From Salinispora mooreana (GTDB taxonomy: Bacteria > Actinomycetota > Actinomycetes > Mycobacteriales > Micromonosporaceae): 64,000 nucleotides of DNA. Made by a program: the position numbers and the translations under genes. The stretch lies in contig NZ_KB900614.1 in NCBI RefSeq assembly GCF_000379065.1, positions 1,348,854 to 1,412,853 on the forward strand. Direction: 5' to 3'. Positions 17,498-27,297 of the stretch are shown in pieces (position 1 is the stretch's first letter; every line of letters begins with the position of its first letter). The notes beneath the pieces are model-generated. The model did not search any database and was not told the origin of the DNA. It saw nothing but the letters and a program-made list of their open reading frames with translations.

Positions 17498-19134
17498 CAC
17501 TCGGCTCCTACTCGCGCTCCGGCCTGGCCATCAGGATCGACCCGGCGCCCGGCTCCGCTGACCGCTGCCACGAGCCGGGTGAACTCCTCGGCGAAGCCGG
17601 GATGGTCAACGCGCGGCAGACCACCGGCCTCGACCAAACTACTACCGGGCGTCGAAGATTCGTCTGCGGGGTCAGCCGGGCGTGCCCGGAAGAAGACCCG
17701 CCGCCGACGGCCGAAGAGTGAGCCCATCAGGCCCAGCAGCAGCGTGCCGGAGCTGACCAACAGCAGCGTCGAGCCGGGGTCGTGCCGCACGGACAGGACG
17801 ATGTACGGCTCGGTGCCCAGGAACTCCAGCGTGGTGCCGTCATCCAGGGTCCAGACCTCACCGAGGCGGAGCAGCTTGGTGCCGACCTCCTTGACCCGGC
17901 CGGCGTCAACCTGCCGCTGGTCCAGCTCGTACACCGAGCCGGGAATACCGGCATCCAGGCCCAGATTGCCCCGGTACGCGACGAGATTGAGCAGCGGATT
18001 GCGCTCGGTCGGGAACTCCGACCGGACGAACGGAGCCTCCTGTGGGGCGGTGGGCAGGTACAGCCCGGTGAAGGCCAGCTGGAGCTCCGGGTCCCGCTCA
18101 CCGGTGGCCGGGTCCACGTTCGCGTCCGGAAAAGCCGCCAGCCCCTCCCCGGTCAGGCCGATGTCCCCGGTGCTCAGGAAGGGGTTCGGGCTGGTCTGGC
18201 TCCGCCCGAACCGGTCGGTGTACCGGACCACCGGGGCGTACCCGTGACCGAGCAGGTAGACGTTCGCCCCGTCCAGCCGCAGCGGCGAGTTCACCGAGAA
18301 CTCCGCCGAGCGGGGGGTGCCACCGTTCTCGTCCACGGTCACCTTCGCGTTGAAGAACTCCGGTTGGCCGTTGGACTCCAGGAACCTCGCCTCGAAGTCG
18401 TCCAGTTGCAGGCAGAACCGGGGCAGATCGGCACCGTCCACCTGGGGGCCGAACGACGTCTCGGCGTACTGCTGCTGCGTGTTGCAGAAGGCGTTGTCCG
18501 CTCCGGCGACCAGGACCCGGTTACCACTCCAGCCGTACCAGGAGCCGAGGGCGACCCCGATGAGCACCACCACCATCGAGGCGTGGAAGAGCAGGTTGCC
18601 GGTCTCCTTCAGGTAGCCCTTCTCGGCGGACACCTCGTCGCCGCGTACCTCCACCCGCCAGCGGTGCCGACGCAGCACGGCGGCGATCGCCGGCGCGCCA
18701 CCGGCCGGGACCGCGAACACGGTGTGCTGGGGCAACCGGTCCAGCCGCTTCGGCGCCGCCGGGGGCTTGGACCGCAGGGCGCGGACGTGGTCGCGCAGCC
18801 GGGGCGTGATGCAACCGACCAGCGAGGTGAAGAGCAACAGGTAGATCGCGGAGAACCAGACCGAGCTGAACGCGTCGAAGGCACCGAGCCGGTCCAGCAC
18901 CGGCGCCAGATCGGGGTACGCGACGAAGTAGTCCCGGACGTCCTCGGGGTTGACGCCACGCTGCGGCAGAACCGACCCGGGAATCGCGGCGATCGCCAGC
19001 AGGAAGAGCAGCACCAGCGCCGTACGCATGCTGGTGAGCTGCCGCCACGAGTTACGCAGCAGCGCCAGTACCCGGTTGGGGCGGCGCCGGGGGGTCTCGG
19101 CCGGCGGCGCCGGCCGGTCGTCGGTGACCGTCAT
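17497..19134 (-). CDS. resB: Cytochrome c biogenesis protein ResB
   Basis: A 545-residue ResB protein, partner of CcsB in System II cytochrome c maturation. Three N-terminal hydrophobic segments (about 40-60, 95-115, 190-210) precede a large extracellular domain and a final segment near residue 470. The start is the ATG that overlaps the ccdA stop (ATGA). The same frame stays open upstream through the ccdA gene, but that stretch is an out-of-frame reading of ccdA, not coding for ResB. Cysteines in the outer domain (FCNTQ, FCLQL) may be redox-active. Confidence 0.92.
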   Translation of the reverse strand: MTVTDDRPAPPAETPRRRPNRVLALLRNSWRQLTSMRTALVLLFLLAIAAIPGSVLPQRGVNPEDVRDYFVAYPDLAPVLDRLGAFDAFSSVWFSAIYLLLFTSLVGCITPRLRDHVRALRSKPPAAPKRLDRLPQHTVFAVPAGGAPAIAAVLRRHRWRVEVRGDEVSAEKGYLKETGNLLFHASMVVVLIGVALGSWYGWSGNRVLVAGADNAFCNTQQQYAETSFGPQVDGADLPRFCLQLDDFEARFLESNGQPEFFNAKVTVDENGGTPRSAEFSVNSPLRLDGANVYLLGHGYAPVVRYTDRFGRSQTSPNPFLSTGDIGLTGEGLAAFPDANVDPATGERDPELQLAFTGLYLPTAPQEAPFVRSEFPTERNPLLNLVAYRGNLGLDAGIPGSVYELDQRQVDAGRVKEVGTKLLRLGEVWTLDDGTTLEFLGTEPYIVLSVRHDPGSTLLLVSSGTLLLGLMGSLFGRRRRVFFRARPADPADESSTPGSSLVEAGGLPRVDHPGFAEEFTRLVAAVSGAGRRVDPDGQAGARVGAE

Positions 19135-19991
19135 CAGATGCTTACCTGCCCCGTACCGAAGGTGGTCTGCAGCAGGGTCACGAAGCTGGTCCACCCACCG
19201 GTGATGAGCGCGAGGCCGATCAGGATCAGCAGCCCACCACCGATCCGGGTGACCCACCGGCTGTTGCGACGTACCGCCTGGAAGACCCCGAGTAGGCGGT
19301 GGAAGCCCAGCCCGAAGAGGACAAACGGCACCCCCAGCCCGAGGCAGTACGCCACGGCCAGCACCACCGCCCGGTTGGTCTGCCCCTCGACGAGGGCCAT
19401 GCCCATCACCGCGCCGAGGGTCGGGCCGGTGCAGGGCAGCCAGCTGAGCGCGAAGACCGCGCCGAGCACGGGCGCGCCGAGCAGCCCGGCGGCCGGCAGT
19501 CGTTGGATGCGCAGCTCGCGCTGCAGCCCCGGGACCACGCCGAGATAACCCAGTCCGAGCAGCACCACCACGCCGCCGATGACGATCTCGAGCGTCCGCT
19601 CGTAGGCGAAGAAGACCTGGCCGACCGTGGTGACCAGGACCGCGGTGGCGGTGAAGACGGCGGTGAAGCCGCCGATGAACAACAGCGTGCCGGCGAGCAC
19701 CCGGCCCTTGACGGCAGCGGTCACCACCCGGGCGGTCCGCTCCCGCACCGCGACTGCCCCGGCGACGGCACCCGCGTCGTTCGCTGCCATCGGCGACGTG
19801 CGGCGGGAGTCGTCGCCCGCTCCCCGGCCTTCCAGATCGGCGCCGGCCAGGCCGGTCACGTAGGAGAGGTAGCCGGGCATCAGCGGCAGGACGCACGGCG
19901 ACAGAAAACTGACCAGCCCGGCCAGCGCCGCCGCGCCGACGGCGAGTAGTAGTGGGCCGGACTGCGCGATCTCCCGGAACGTCTCGCCCAT
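19134..19991 (-). CDS. ccdA: Thiol-disulfide transport protein CcdA
   Basis: A 285-residue DsbD/CcdA-type membrane protein with about six segments. The paired cysteines are in SFLSPCVLPLMPGYLSYV (first) and LSWLPCTGPTLGAV (fourth), the usual CcdA pair that carries reductant from cytoplasmic thioredoxin to the outer face. It overlaps the genes on either side by ATGA junctions. Its probable client is the thioredoxin-like lipoprotein encoded immediately upstream, which in turn keeps apocytochrome c cysteines reduced. A 60-residue charged loop between segments one and two is longer than usual. Confidence 0.92.
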   Translation of the reverse strand: MGETFREIAQSGPLLLAVGAAALAGLVSFLSPCVLPLMPGYLSYVTGLAGADLEGRGAGDDSRRTSPMAANDAGAVAGAVAVRERTARVVTAAVKGRVLAGTLLFIGGFTAVFTATAVLVTTVGQVFFAYERTLEIVIGGVVVLLGLGYLGVVPGLQRELRIQRLPAAGLLGAPVLGAVFALSWLPCTGPTLGAVMGMALVEGQTNRAVVLAVAYCLGLGVPFVLFGLGFHRLLGVFQAVRRNSRWVTRIGGGLLILIGLALITGGWTSFVTLLQTTFGTGQVSI

Positions 19992-20566
19992 CAGAGGTCG
20001 CCGGTCGGATCGGGTGACTCCGCGGCGACCCGCTCGACGATCGGTTGGAGCCCCTCCTGCCTGACAGCGGCCCGGATCACCGCCGCGATCCGCCCGTCCC
20101 GGTCCAGCACGACCGTCGCCGGGATGGTGTTCGGTGGGACCTCCAGCTCCAACGCCAGTCGGCTGCCGGGATCGAAGATACTCGGGTAGGTGACCCGGCC
20201 CTCCTCGAAGGCGATCGCCTTGTCCCGGCTGTCCTGCACGTTGATGCCGAGGAAGGTCACCCCCGCGCCCTTGGTGGCCTGGTAAGTGGCCTCCAGGTCA
20301 TCGGCCTCCGCCCGGCAGGGCGCGCACCACGAGCCCCAGAAATTGACCACCACGACCTGCCCACGGTCCTGCGCCACGTCGTAGCTACCCCCGTCGAGCA
20401 GCTCGCCGGCGAGCTCGGGCGCGGCGGAACGCTGATCCGGGGCGCATTCGATCACGCCGTCGGAGTTGGTGTCACAGGCCTTCCCCCAGTCCGGGGTGGC
20501 GCAGGCGGCGAGCGCCACCGCGACCATGGTGGCGAGCAGGCTGGCAGACCACCGCCGGACAGTCAT
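19991..20566 (-). CDS. ResA/TlpA-type thioredoxin lipoprotein for cytochrome c maturation
   Basis: A 191-residue exported thioredoxin-fold protein. A lipoprotein signal ends LALAAC (lipid cysteine at residue 22). The redox motif is WCAPC (C81, C84) in VVNFWGSWCAPC, and the fold continues with FLGINVQDSRD and a cis-proline near TIPATVV. It should reduce apocytochrome c before heme attachment, drawing electrons from CcdA. Start and stop overlap the flanking genes (ATGA). A truncated relative lies in the island at 62,827. Confidence 0.9.
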   Translation of the reverse strand: MTVRRWSASLLATMVAVALAACATPDWGKACDTNSDGVIECAPDQRSAAPELAGELLDGGSYDVAQDRGQVVVVNFWGSWCAPCRAEADDLEATYQATKGAGVTFLGINVQDSRDKAIAFEEGRVTYPSIFDPGSRLALELEVPPNTIPATVVLDRDGRIAAVIRAAVRQEGLQPIVERVAAESPDPTGDL

Positions 20567-21219
20567 CAGGCCCCCTTGGCCGTCCGAGCCGTCGACGACA
20601 TCGCGACCAGGTGGGCGGCCGGCTCGGTGTAGCCGATCCCGGCCACCTTCGACCCCTCGAAGTGAAAGGTGGTAAGGCTGGCCAGCCCACACTGCCGCTT
20701 TCGCGGGTCGTGCCAGAGGCGCTTACGCTCGACGAACCGACGCAGCGTCCAGATCGGCAGCTGGTGGGAGACGAGCACCGCCTCCCGCCCCTGCGCAGCC
20801 TCCCGGGCGGCCTGTAGCGCGGCGAACATTCGCTCCGCGATGGCCCGGTACGCCTCACCCCAGGAGGGGGTGACCGGATCCCGCAGCACCCACCAGTTGC
20901 GCGGGTCGCGGAACGAACCGTCGCCCGGCGAGACCTTCTTGCCCTCGAACCAGTTCGCGCTCTCGATCAACCGCTCGTCGACCCCGATCGGGAGCCCGAA
21001 CTGCGCGGCGATCGGCTCGGCGGTCTGCTGGGCACGCTCCAGCGGACTGGCGACGACGTGCACCACCTCCCGCTCGGCGAGGCCCTGCGCCGCGGCCTTC
21101 GCCATCTGCACGCCCAACTCCGACAGGCGGAAGCCCGGCAGCCGCCCGTAGAGGATGCCCTCCGGGTTGTGCACCTCGCCGTGCCGCAGCACGTGGACCA
21201 CAGTCTTACTCACCGTCAC
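20566..21219 (-). CDS. Histidine phosphatase (phosphoglycerate mutase-like) superfamily protein
   Basis: A 217-residue protein of the histidine phosphatase clan. The catalytic RHGE motif is VLRHGEVHN near residue 11; the second histidine is in VLVSHQLPIW. This small branch usually contains phosphatases, not glycolytic mutases. Its place between hemL and the cytochrome c genes is conserved in my memory of related actinobacteria, but its substrate is unknown. It starts at GTG overlapping the hemL stop, so it belongs to the same coupled operon. Confidence 0.85.
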   Translation of the reverse strand: MTVSKTVVHVLRHGEVHNPEGILYGRLPGFRLSELGVQMAKAAAQGLAEREVVHVVASPLERAQQTAEPIAAQFGLPIGVDERLIESANWFEGKKVSPGDGSFRDPRNWWVLRDPVTPSWGEAYRAIAERMFAALQAAREAAQGREAVLVSHQLPIWTLRRFVERKRLWHDPRKRQCGLASLTTFHFEGSKVAGIGYTEPAAHLVAMSSTARTAKGA

Positions 21220-22556
21220 TACCCCCCGTGACCTGCCGCGGCTGCTGCCGCCGCCGCTGCTGGCAGCGCCGCGGCGATCTGCTCCAGGGCGGCGTCGTCG
21301 ATCGCCGCCGAGACGAACCAGGACTCGAAGGCGCTCGGCGGCAGGTAGACGCCGGCCGCCAGCATCGCGTGGAAGAACGCCTTGAACGCGGGCACCTGCT
21401 GGGCACTCGCGGTGGCGTAGTCGAAGACGTCGGCGTCGGTGAAGAATATCGAGAACATGTTGCCGGCGGAGGACAACCGGTGCGGCACTCCGGCGGTGGT
21501 GAGCGCCTCACCGGCGAGCCGGCCCACGACGGCGGCCGTCTCGTCCAGCCGGCGATAGAGGGCGTCGTCAGCGAGCCGCAGCGTGGCGAGCCCGGCGGCG
21601 CAGGCGAGCGGGTTACCGGAGAGGGTGCCGGCCTGGTAGACCGGACCGGCCGGAGCCAGCTGGGACATGATCTCCGCTCGCCCGCCGAAGGCGGCGGCGG
21701 GCAGGCCGCCCCCCATGACCTTGCCGTAGGTCCAGAGGTCGGCGGCACAGGGGTCAAGGCCGTGCCAGCCGGCGCGGGAGACCCGGAAGCCGGTCATGAC
21801 CTCGTCAACGATCAGCAGCGCACCGTTCGCGTGGGCGAGGGTGGCGAGTCGCTGGTTGAAGTTGTCGCGGGGCGCGACCACGCCCATGTTGCCGGCGGCG
21901 GACTCGGTGATCACCGCGGCGATCTGCGGGCCCTCGGCGGCGAAGACCGCCTCGACGGCGGCGAGGTCGTTGTACGGCAGCACGATCGTCTCCCCGGCCG
22001 CCGCACCGGTTACGCCCGGCGAGTCGGGCAGACCAAGGGTGGCGACGCCGGAACCGGCGGCGGCGAGCAACGCGTCCGAATGCCCGTGGTAGCAGCCGGC
22101 GAACTTGATGATCCGGGTACGGCCGGTGTAGCCCCGGGCCAGCCGGATCGCCGACATGGTCGCCTCGGTCCCCGAGTTGACCAGTCGTACCTGCTCGATG
22201 GGTACGCGGTCAACGATCTCCGCTGCCAGCTCCACCTCACCCGGAGTCGGAGCGCCGAAGCTCGTGCCGAGCGCGGCGGCGGAGCGTAGCGCCTCCACCA
22301 CCGCAGGGTGGGCGTGCCCGAGGATCATGGGGCCCCACGAGCAGACCAGGTCGACGTAGCGCCGCCCGTCGGCGTCGTAGAGCCACGGCCCCTCCCCCCG
22401 AACGATGAAGCGCGGGGTGCCACCGACGGCACGGAACGCGCGGACAGGGGAGTTCACCCCGCCGGGCACGAGGGCGCAGGCGCGGTCGAACAGGGCCTCG
22501 GAGGCCGGCGCGGCGGCCGGGTAGCGGCCGGATCCGGCAGGAAAGACGTCGGTCAC
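21219..22556 (-). CDS. hemL: Glutamate-1-semialdehyde 2,1-aminomutase
   Basis: A 445-residue PLP-dependent aminomutase making 5-aminolevulinate from glutamate-1-semialdehyde in the C5 heme pathway. The PLP lysine is K279 in [12 protein letters not shown]; other family blocks are [35 protein letters not shown] and [12 protein letters not shown]. It is the first gene of the six-gene chain leading to ccsB, which ties heme supply to cytochrome c assembly. The C-terminus ends in an alanine run not seen in most relatives. Confidence 0.95.
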   Translation of the reverse strand: MTDVFPAGSGRYPAAAPASEALFDRACALVPGGVNSPVRAFRAVGGTPRFIVRGEGPWLYDADGRRYVDLVCSWGPMILGHAHPAVVEALRSAAALGTSFGAPTPGEVELAAEIVDRVPIEQVRLVNSGTEATMSAIRLARGYTGRTRIIKFAGCYHGHSDALLAAAGSGVATLGLPDSPGVTGAAAGETIVLPYNDLAAVEAVFAAEGPQIAAVITESAAGNMGVVAPRDNFNQRLATLAHANGALLIVDEVMTGFRVSRAGWHGLDPCAADLWTYGKVMGGGLPAAAFGGRAEIMSQLAPAGPVYQAGTLSGNPLACAAGLATLRLADDALYRRLDETAAVVGRLAGEALTTAGVPHRLSSAGNMFSIFFTDADVFDYATASAQQVPAFKAFFHAMLAAGVYLPPSAFESWFVSAAIDDAALEQIAAALPAAAAAAAAAGHGG

Positions 22557-22693
22557 GATGTCGCCATTGTGGCAGCGTCGGCGGGCAGACCGGCAGGCAC
22601 CCCGGGCTCCGGGTAATCAGTCTCACCCCGGCCGACGGCCAAGGCAGCTCGCCGACGTGGGGCGGCACCTCAAGGTCGCGCTAGGCTGACCGG

Positions 22694-23017
22694 GTGGATC
22701 GTGCCGAACTGTCCATCACGTTACACCGGTCGGGGGACGAGGTTGTCCTGTGCCTCGCCGGTGAGATCGACATGATGACGGCCGCCCAGCTCTCCACCGT
22801 CGTCAATGAGATGTTGACCGAGCCGCCCCCACGAATCGTGCTGGACCTGGCAGCCGTCACCTTCTGCGACTCGCAGGGCCTGGGCACGCTGGTCGTGCTC
22901 AGCCGCAAGACCAGTCACTCCCAGAGCCTGCTGGTCCTCACCAACGTGGCGGAGTTCCTGCGCCGCGTCCTCGACATCACGGGCCTGCGTAGCGCCCTGA
23001 TGATTCGCGGCGACTGA
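22694..23017 (+). CDS. STAS-domain anti-sigma factor antagonist
   Basis: A 107-residue single STAS domain. The phosphoacceptor serine sits in FCDSQGLGTLV at about residue 58, the site at which SpoIIAA/RsbV-type proteins are phosphorylated by an anti-sigma kinase. When dephosphorylated it would bind the kinase and free a sigma factor. The GTG start is inferred from alignment; the ribosome binding site is weak. It converges on the response-regulator gene and is divergent from hemL. Confidence 0.88.
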   Translation: MDRAELSITLHRSGDEVVLCLAGEIDMMTAAQLSTVVNEMLTEPPPRIVLDLAAVTFCDSQGLGTLVVLSRKTSHSQSLLVLTNVAEFLRRVLDITGLRSALMIRGD

Positions 23018-23020
23018 CTC

Positions 23021-23578
23021 TCAGCCGGTGTTGCCCCAGCGAGCCTGCTCCAGCAGGTCGATCGCGCGCTGCACCGCCGCTGGGTCGGTCTCCGCGCGGA
23101 GCAGCGCGGTGGCCTCGTCAATGGCGTCGGTCAGCAGCCGCCGCTGGGTCTCCCGCTCCTGAAGCAGGGCCGACTGGGCGGTGAGCTGCCCAGTCTTCAC
23201 CCACAGGTCAACGAAGACCGACACCTTGGCCCGCAGTACCCACGGGTCGAACGGCTTGGTGAGGTGGTCCACCGCGCCGGCGGCGTACCCGCGCATGGCC
23301 AGCTGGGCGTCCTGGTCCGCGGAGGTAAGGAAGATGATCGGCACATGCCGGGTTCGTTCCCGCCGCTTGATGTGACTCGCCGTCTCGAAGCCGTCCATCT
23401 CCGGCATCTGGGCGTCCAGGAGGATCACCGCGAAGTCGTCAACGAGGAGCCGCTTCAGCGCCGCCTCGCCGCTCTCCACGGCCACCGACTGGACCTGGAG
23501 CCCCTGCAGGATCGCCTCCAGGGCCGTCAGGTTCTCCCGACGATCATCCACCAGCAGCGCCTTCGCCAGCTGCGTCAT
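23021..23578 (-). CDS. Response regulator receiver protein with coiled-coil tail
   Basis: A 185-residue protein. The receiver domain (about residues 5-125) has acidic residues in LLVDD, phosphoacceptor Asp in LLDAQMPEMDG, Thr in FLTSADQ and Lys in LTKPFDP. The C-terminal 55 residues (QSALLQERETQRRLLTDAIDEA) look like a helical linker without a DNA-binding domain. The gene overlaps the hybrid kinase stop (ATGA), so it is coupled to it and is probably a phosphorylation partner. Confidence 0.9.
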   Translation of the reverse strand: MTQLAKALLVDDRRENLTALEAILQGLQVQSVAVESGEAALKRLLVDDFAVILLDAQMPEMDGFETASHIKRRERTRHVPIIFLTSADQDAQLAMRGYAAGAVDHLTKPFDPWVLRAKVSVFVDLWVKTGQLTAQSALLQERETQRRLLTDAIDEATALLRAETDPAAVQRAIDLLEQARWGNTG

Positions 23579-26500
23579 GGGCTCTCCTCGCTCCGGCCTC
23601 CACTGATCCAGGACGAGATGAGCTCGATCAACTCGTCCAGGTCAACGGGCTTGGTGATGTATCCGCTGCCCCCGGCCGCGAGCGCGGACTCCCGATCACC
23701 GGGCATCGCCTTCGCGGTCAGGAAGACGATCGGGAGGTCGGCGAAGCGGTGGTTACGCCGGATCTGCCGTGTCGTCTCGTATCCGTCCTGATCGGGGATC
23801 ATGGCATCCATCAGCACGATGTCCGCCTCCGGATGCTCGGCCAGCAGGCGTACGCCGTCGGCCCCGTTGTCCGCGTACAGCACGGTCATCCCGTGTAGCT
23901 CCAGGGCGCTGGTCAGGGCGAACACGGTACGTACGTCGTCGTCCACGATCAGCACGGTGGCACCGGCCAGCTGGCGGGTCGCCGTCGCCTCGACGGTGGG
24001 TGGCAGCAGCTCCACGGCGGGCATCAGTAGCGACGACGGGAGACCGGCTCGGGCAGGTGAGGGTGGCGCCGGCGCCACGACCGCGTCCGGGGCCAGGACG
24101 TCGGGGAGGAAGAGGGTGAACGTCGAACCCTGCCCGGGCACCGACGAGACGCTGATCGCGCCACCCAGCAGCCGGGCCAGATCCCGACTGATCGACAGCC
24201 CCAGACCGGTCCCCCCGTACCGACGACTGGTCGTGCCGTCGGCCTGCTGGAACGCCTCAAAGATGATCGACAGCTTGTCGTCGGAGATGCCGATCCCGGT
24301 GTCCGTGACGGTGAAGGCGACCACCTGCCGCGCGTTGGTCAAGGCCGGCACGTCGAAGACCGTCGACTCCGGTGCGGGGGCGATCCCCAACCGCACCGCC
24401 CCGGCGTCGGTGAACTTGACCGCGTTGGAAAGTAGGTTCCGCAGGATCTGCTGCAGCAGCTGGACGTCGGTGACGATCTCCTTCGGCAGTTCCGGACTGA
24501 CCTGGACCTCGAAGTTGAGGCCCTTCTCCTCCGCCTGCGGGACGAACGCCTGCTCGACATAGCCGCGGACCTCGGTGAACTGAATCTCGGTCGGCTCGAC
24601 ATCCGTCCGGCCAGCTTCGATCTTGGACAGGTCCAGAATGTCGTCGATCAGCGTGAGCAGGTCGGTGCCGGCGTTGTGGATCGTCCGGGCGAACTCGATC
24701 TGCTTCGGGGTGAGGTTCTGCTCCGGGTTCTGGGCCAGCAGCCGGGCCAGCAGCAACAACGAGTTCAGCGGCGTACGCAGCTCATGGCTCATGTTGGCCA
24801 GGAACTCCGACTTGTACGCCGAGGCGCGGGTGAGCTGCTGCGCCGTCTCCTCCAGGCCCAGCCGGGCCAGCTCGACCTCCCGATTCTTGGTCTCGATGTT
24901 GCCCTTCTGCTCGGAGAGGAGCTTCGCCTTCTCCTCCAGCTCCGCATTCGTGCGCTGGAGTTCGGCCGACTGCTCCTGCAGCTCGTTGGCCAGCCGCTGT
25001 GACTGGGCCAGCAACTCCTCGGTACGCCGGTTCGCCTGGATGGTGTTGACCGCGACGCCGATGGTGAGGACGAGCCGCTCCAGGAAGGAGAGATACAAGT
25101 CGGAGAGAGCGGTCACGCTGGCGAACTCGATCACGCCGAGCAGTTCGCCCTCGAAGATGACCGGCAGCACCACCAGGTCGGCCGGCGGGGTGTCCGCGAG
25201 CCCGGAACGGAGCCGGAGCCGGCTCTCCGCCGGCCCGCTGACCCGAATCGTGCGCCGGGACAGCGCGACCTGGCCGACCAGGCCCTCACCGGGGCCAAAC
25301 GTCACGTCCTGCCCACGAGCGACGTAGCCGTACGAGGCGGTGAGCCGTAGTCGAAAGTTGCCCTCAGTGTCATCCACCAGGAAGAACGCGCCGAGCTGCG
25401 CGTCCACCAGCGGAGTCACCTCCATCATGATCATGCGGCAGACCTCGCCGAGGTCCCGCTGACCCTGCAGCAGCCCACCGATACGGGCCAGATTGGAGTC
25501 CAGCCAGCCCTGCTCGGCATTCACCGTGGTCGTCTCCCGGAGGGTGACGATCATCTGGTTGATGTTGTCTGTCAGCTCGGCGACCTCCCCCTGCGCGTCG
25601 ACCGCGATCTGCTGGGTCAGGTCGCCGCGGGTCACCGACGTGGAGACCTCGGCGATGGCGCGCAGCTGAATGGTCAGGGTGGAGGCGAGTTGGTTGACGT
25701 TCTCGGTGAGGTCCCGCCACGTCCCGGCGACGCCCTTCACCTGGGCCTGACCACCCAACTTCCCCTCGGTACCCACCTCCCGAGCCACCCGGGTCACCTC
25801 ATCGGCGAACGACGACAACTGATCCACCATCGTGTTGACGGTGTTCTTCAACTCCAGAATCTCGCCCTGCGCATCAACCGTGATCTTCTGCCCCAGATCA
25901 CCCCGCGCGACGGCGGTCGTGACCGAGGCGATGTTGCGCACCTGCAAGGTCAGGTTCGACGCCATCGAGTTCACGTTGTCCGTCAGGTCCCGCCACGTCC
26001 CGGAGACACCCTTCACCTGGGCCTGACCACCCAACTTCCCCTCGGTACCCACCTCCCGAGCCACCCGGGTCACCTCATCGGCGAACGACGACAACTGATC
26101 CACCATCGTGTTGACGGTGTTCTTCAACTCCAGAATCTCGCCCTGCGCATCAACCGTGATCTTCTGCCCCAGATCACCCCGCGCGACCGCCGTCGACACC
26201 TGCGAGATGTTGCGAACCTGGCTGGTCAGATTGCCGGCGAGTTGATTGACGTTCTCGGTGAGGTCCCGCCACGTCCCGGAGACGCCCCGCACCTGGGCCT
26301 GACCACCCAACTTCCCGTCGATGCCGACCTCCCGAGCCACCCGGGTCACCTCATCGGCGAACGACGACAACTGATCCACCATCGTGTTGACGGTGTTCTT
26401 CAACTCCAGAATCTCGCCCTGCGCATCAACCGTGATCTTCTGCCCCAGATCACCCGTCGCCACCGCCGTCGACACCTGCGAGATGTTGCGAACCTGTGCG

Positions 26501-27114
26501 GTCAGGTTCGACCCCATGGTGTTCACCGAGTCGATCAGGTCCTTCCAGGTGCCGGCGGCACCTCGGACATCGGCCTGACCACCCAGCTTCCCCTCGGTAC
26601 CCACCTCCCGGGCCACCCGGGTCACCTCATCGGCGTACGACGACAACTGGTCGACCACGGTGTTCACCGTGCGCCCGATGCGCAGGTACTCCCCACGCAG
26701 CGGTCGGTCGTCCAGCTCCAGCGCCACGTGCTGGGAGAGATCACCCTTGGCGACGGCCGCGATCACCCGAGCGATCTCGATGGTCGGGCGCCCGAGGTCG
26801 TCGATGAGCGAATTGACCGCCTGCTGCCCCTCCGCCCAGGAACCATCCAGGTCCTCGTCGTCGAGGCGTTCGGTGAGCCGTCCGTCCCGGCCCACGATCC
26901 GGCTGATCCGGCGCAGGTCGTGGTACTGCCGCTCCTGGAGCGACACCACCTCGTTGAAGGCGTCCGCCACCTCGCCCGCCCGGCCCGACCGGTGCGGCAG
27001 CCGAACCCTGAGATCGCCGTGGCGAACGCGCCGAAGCGCCTCGGTCAGCTCGATGAGGACCGCATCGGGGTCCGGCGCGGACAGCTCCGCTGCCGGCTGC
27101 TTCGCCGTGGTCAT
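23575..27114 (-). CDS. Poly-HAMP hybrid histidine kinase
   Basis: A 1179-residue soluble sensor kinase with no membrane segment. Order: HAMP domains in four 92-residue tandem units (about 60-530), GAF domain (about 545-690), coiled coil, histidine kinase with H777 (NMSHELRTP), ATPase boxes [23 protein letters not shown] and [10 protein letters not shown], then a receiver with D1103 ([11 protein letters not shown]). Tandem 90-residue HAMP repeats recall fungal group III (Nik1/Os1) osmosensing kinases; the comparison is from memory. Two ATGs in a row are possible starts. It is divergent from the SpoIIE-type gene and coupled to the response regulator. Confidence 0.93.
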   Translation of the reverse strand: MTTAKQPAAELSAPDPDAVLIELTEALRRVRHGDLRVRLPHRSGRAGEVADAFNEVVSLQERQYHDLRRISRIVGRDGRLTERLDDEDLDGSWAEGQQAVNSLIDDLGRPTIEIARVIAAVAKGDLSQHVALELDDRPLRGEYLRIGRTVNTVVDQLSSYADEVTRVAREVGTEGKLGGQADVRGAAGTWKDLIDSVNTMGSNLTAQVRNISQVSTAVATGDLGQKITVDAQGEILELKNTVNTMVDQLSSFADEVTRVAREVGIDGKLGGQAQVRGVSGTWRDLTENVNQLAGNLTSQVRNISQVSTAVARGDLGQKITVDAQGEILELKNTVNTMVDQLSSFADEVTRVAREVGTEGKLGGQAQVKGVSGTWRDLTDNVNSMASNLTLQVRNIASVTTAVARGDLGQKITVDAQGEILELKNTVNTMVDQLSSFADEVTRVAREVGTEGKLGGQAQVKGVAGTWRDLTENVNQLASTLTIQLRAIAEVSTSVTRGDLTQQIAVDAQGEVAELTDNINQMIVTLRETTTVNAEQGWLDSNLARIGGLLQGQRDLGEVCRMIMMEVTPLVDAQLGAFFLVDDTEGNFRLRLTASYGYVARGQDVTFGPGEGLVGQVALSRRTIRVSGPAESRLRLRSGLADTPPADLVVLPVIFEGELLGVIEFASVTALSDLYLSFLERLVLTIGVAVNTIQANRRTEELLAQSQRLANELQEQSAELQRTNAELEEKAKLLSEQKGNIETKNREVELARLGLEETAQQLTRASAYKSEFLANMSHELRTPLNSLLLLARLLAQNPEQNLTPKQIEFARTIHNAGTDLLTLIDDILDLSKIEAGRTDVEPTEIQFTEVRGYVEQAFVPQAEEKGLNFEVQVSPELPKEIVTDVQLLQQILRNLLSNAVKFTDAGAVRLGIAPAPESTVFDVPALTNARQVVAFTVTDTGIGISDDKLSIIFEAFQQADGTTSRRYGGTGLGLSISRDLARLLGGAISVSSVPGQGSTFTLFLPDVLAPDAVVAPAPPSPARAGLPSSLLMPAVELLPPTVEATATRQLAGATVLIVDDDVRTVFALTSALELHGMTVLYADNGADGVRLLAEHPEADIVLMDAMIPDQDGYETTRQIRRNHRFADLPIVFLTAKAMPGDRESALAAGGSGYITKPVDLDELIELISSWISGGRSEESP
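25700..26640 (-). repeat. 276-bp tandem repeats in the kinase gene
   Basis: The DNA for successive HAMP units is nearly identical with a 276-base (92-codon) period; long identical stretches begin near 25,739, 26,015 and 26,291, and a fourth, more diverged copy near 26,567. The conservation at silent positions points to recent duplication or gene conversion within the gene. Confidence 0.85.
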
Positions 27115-27297
27115 CATTCCTCGCTCACGTCGGGGCCGCCTGCTGCCGGCAGGCCGGACATCCCACTATTGTGCCCACCGCCGACCACACGCCAGACCGA
27201 CGCGGCGTGCGCCGGCACCCGGTTCGGGGCTGCCCCGGCGGCGCCGTTCCGCTGGGTCCGCTTGGCACCCACCGCGGCAGCGGTGGAGGATACGGGG

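Noticed and set aside
25700..26640. Possible mobile or CRISPR-like repeat in the kinase region
   Set aside because: The 276-base period is exactly 92 codons and matches the HAMP unit.
25690..27297. A long upstream extension of the SpoIIE-type gene
   Set aside because: This part is antisense to the kinase HAMP repeats and is itself repetitive for that reason; a GGAGG-GTG start at 27,298 explains the gene.
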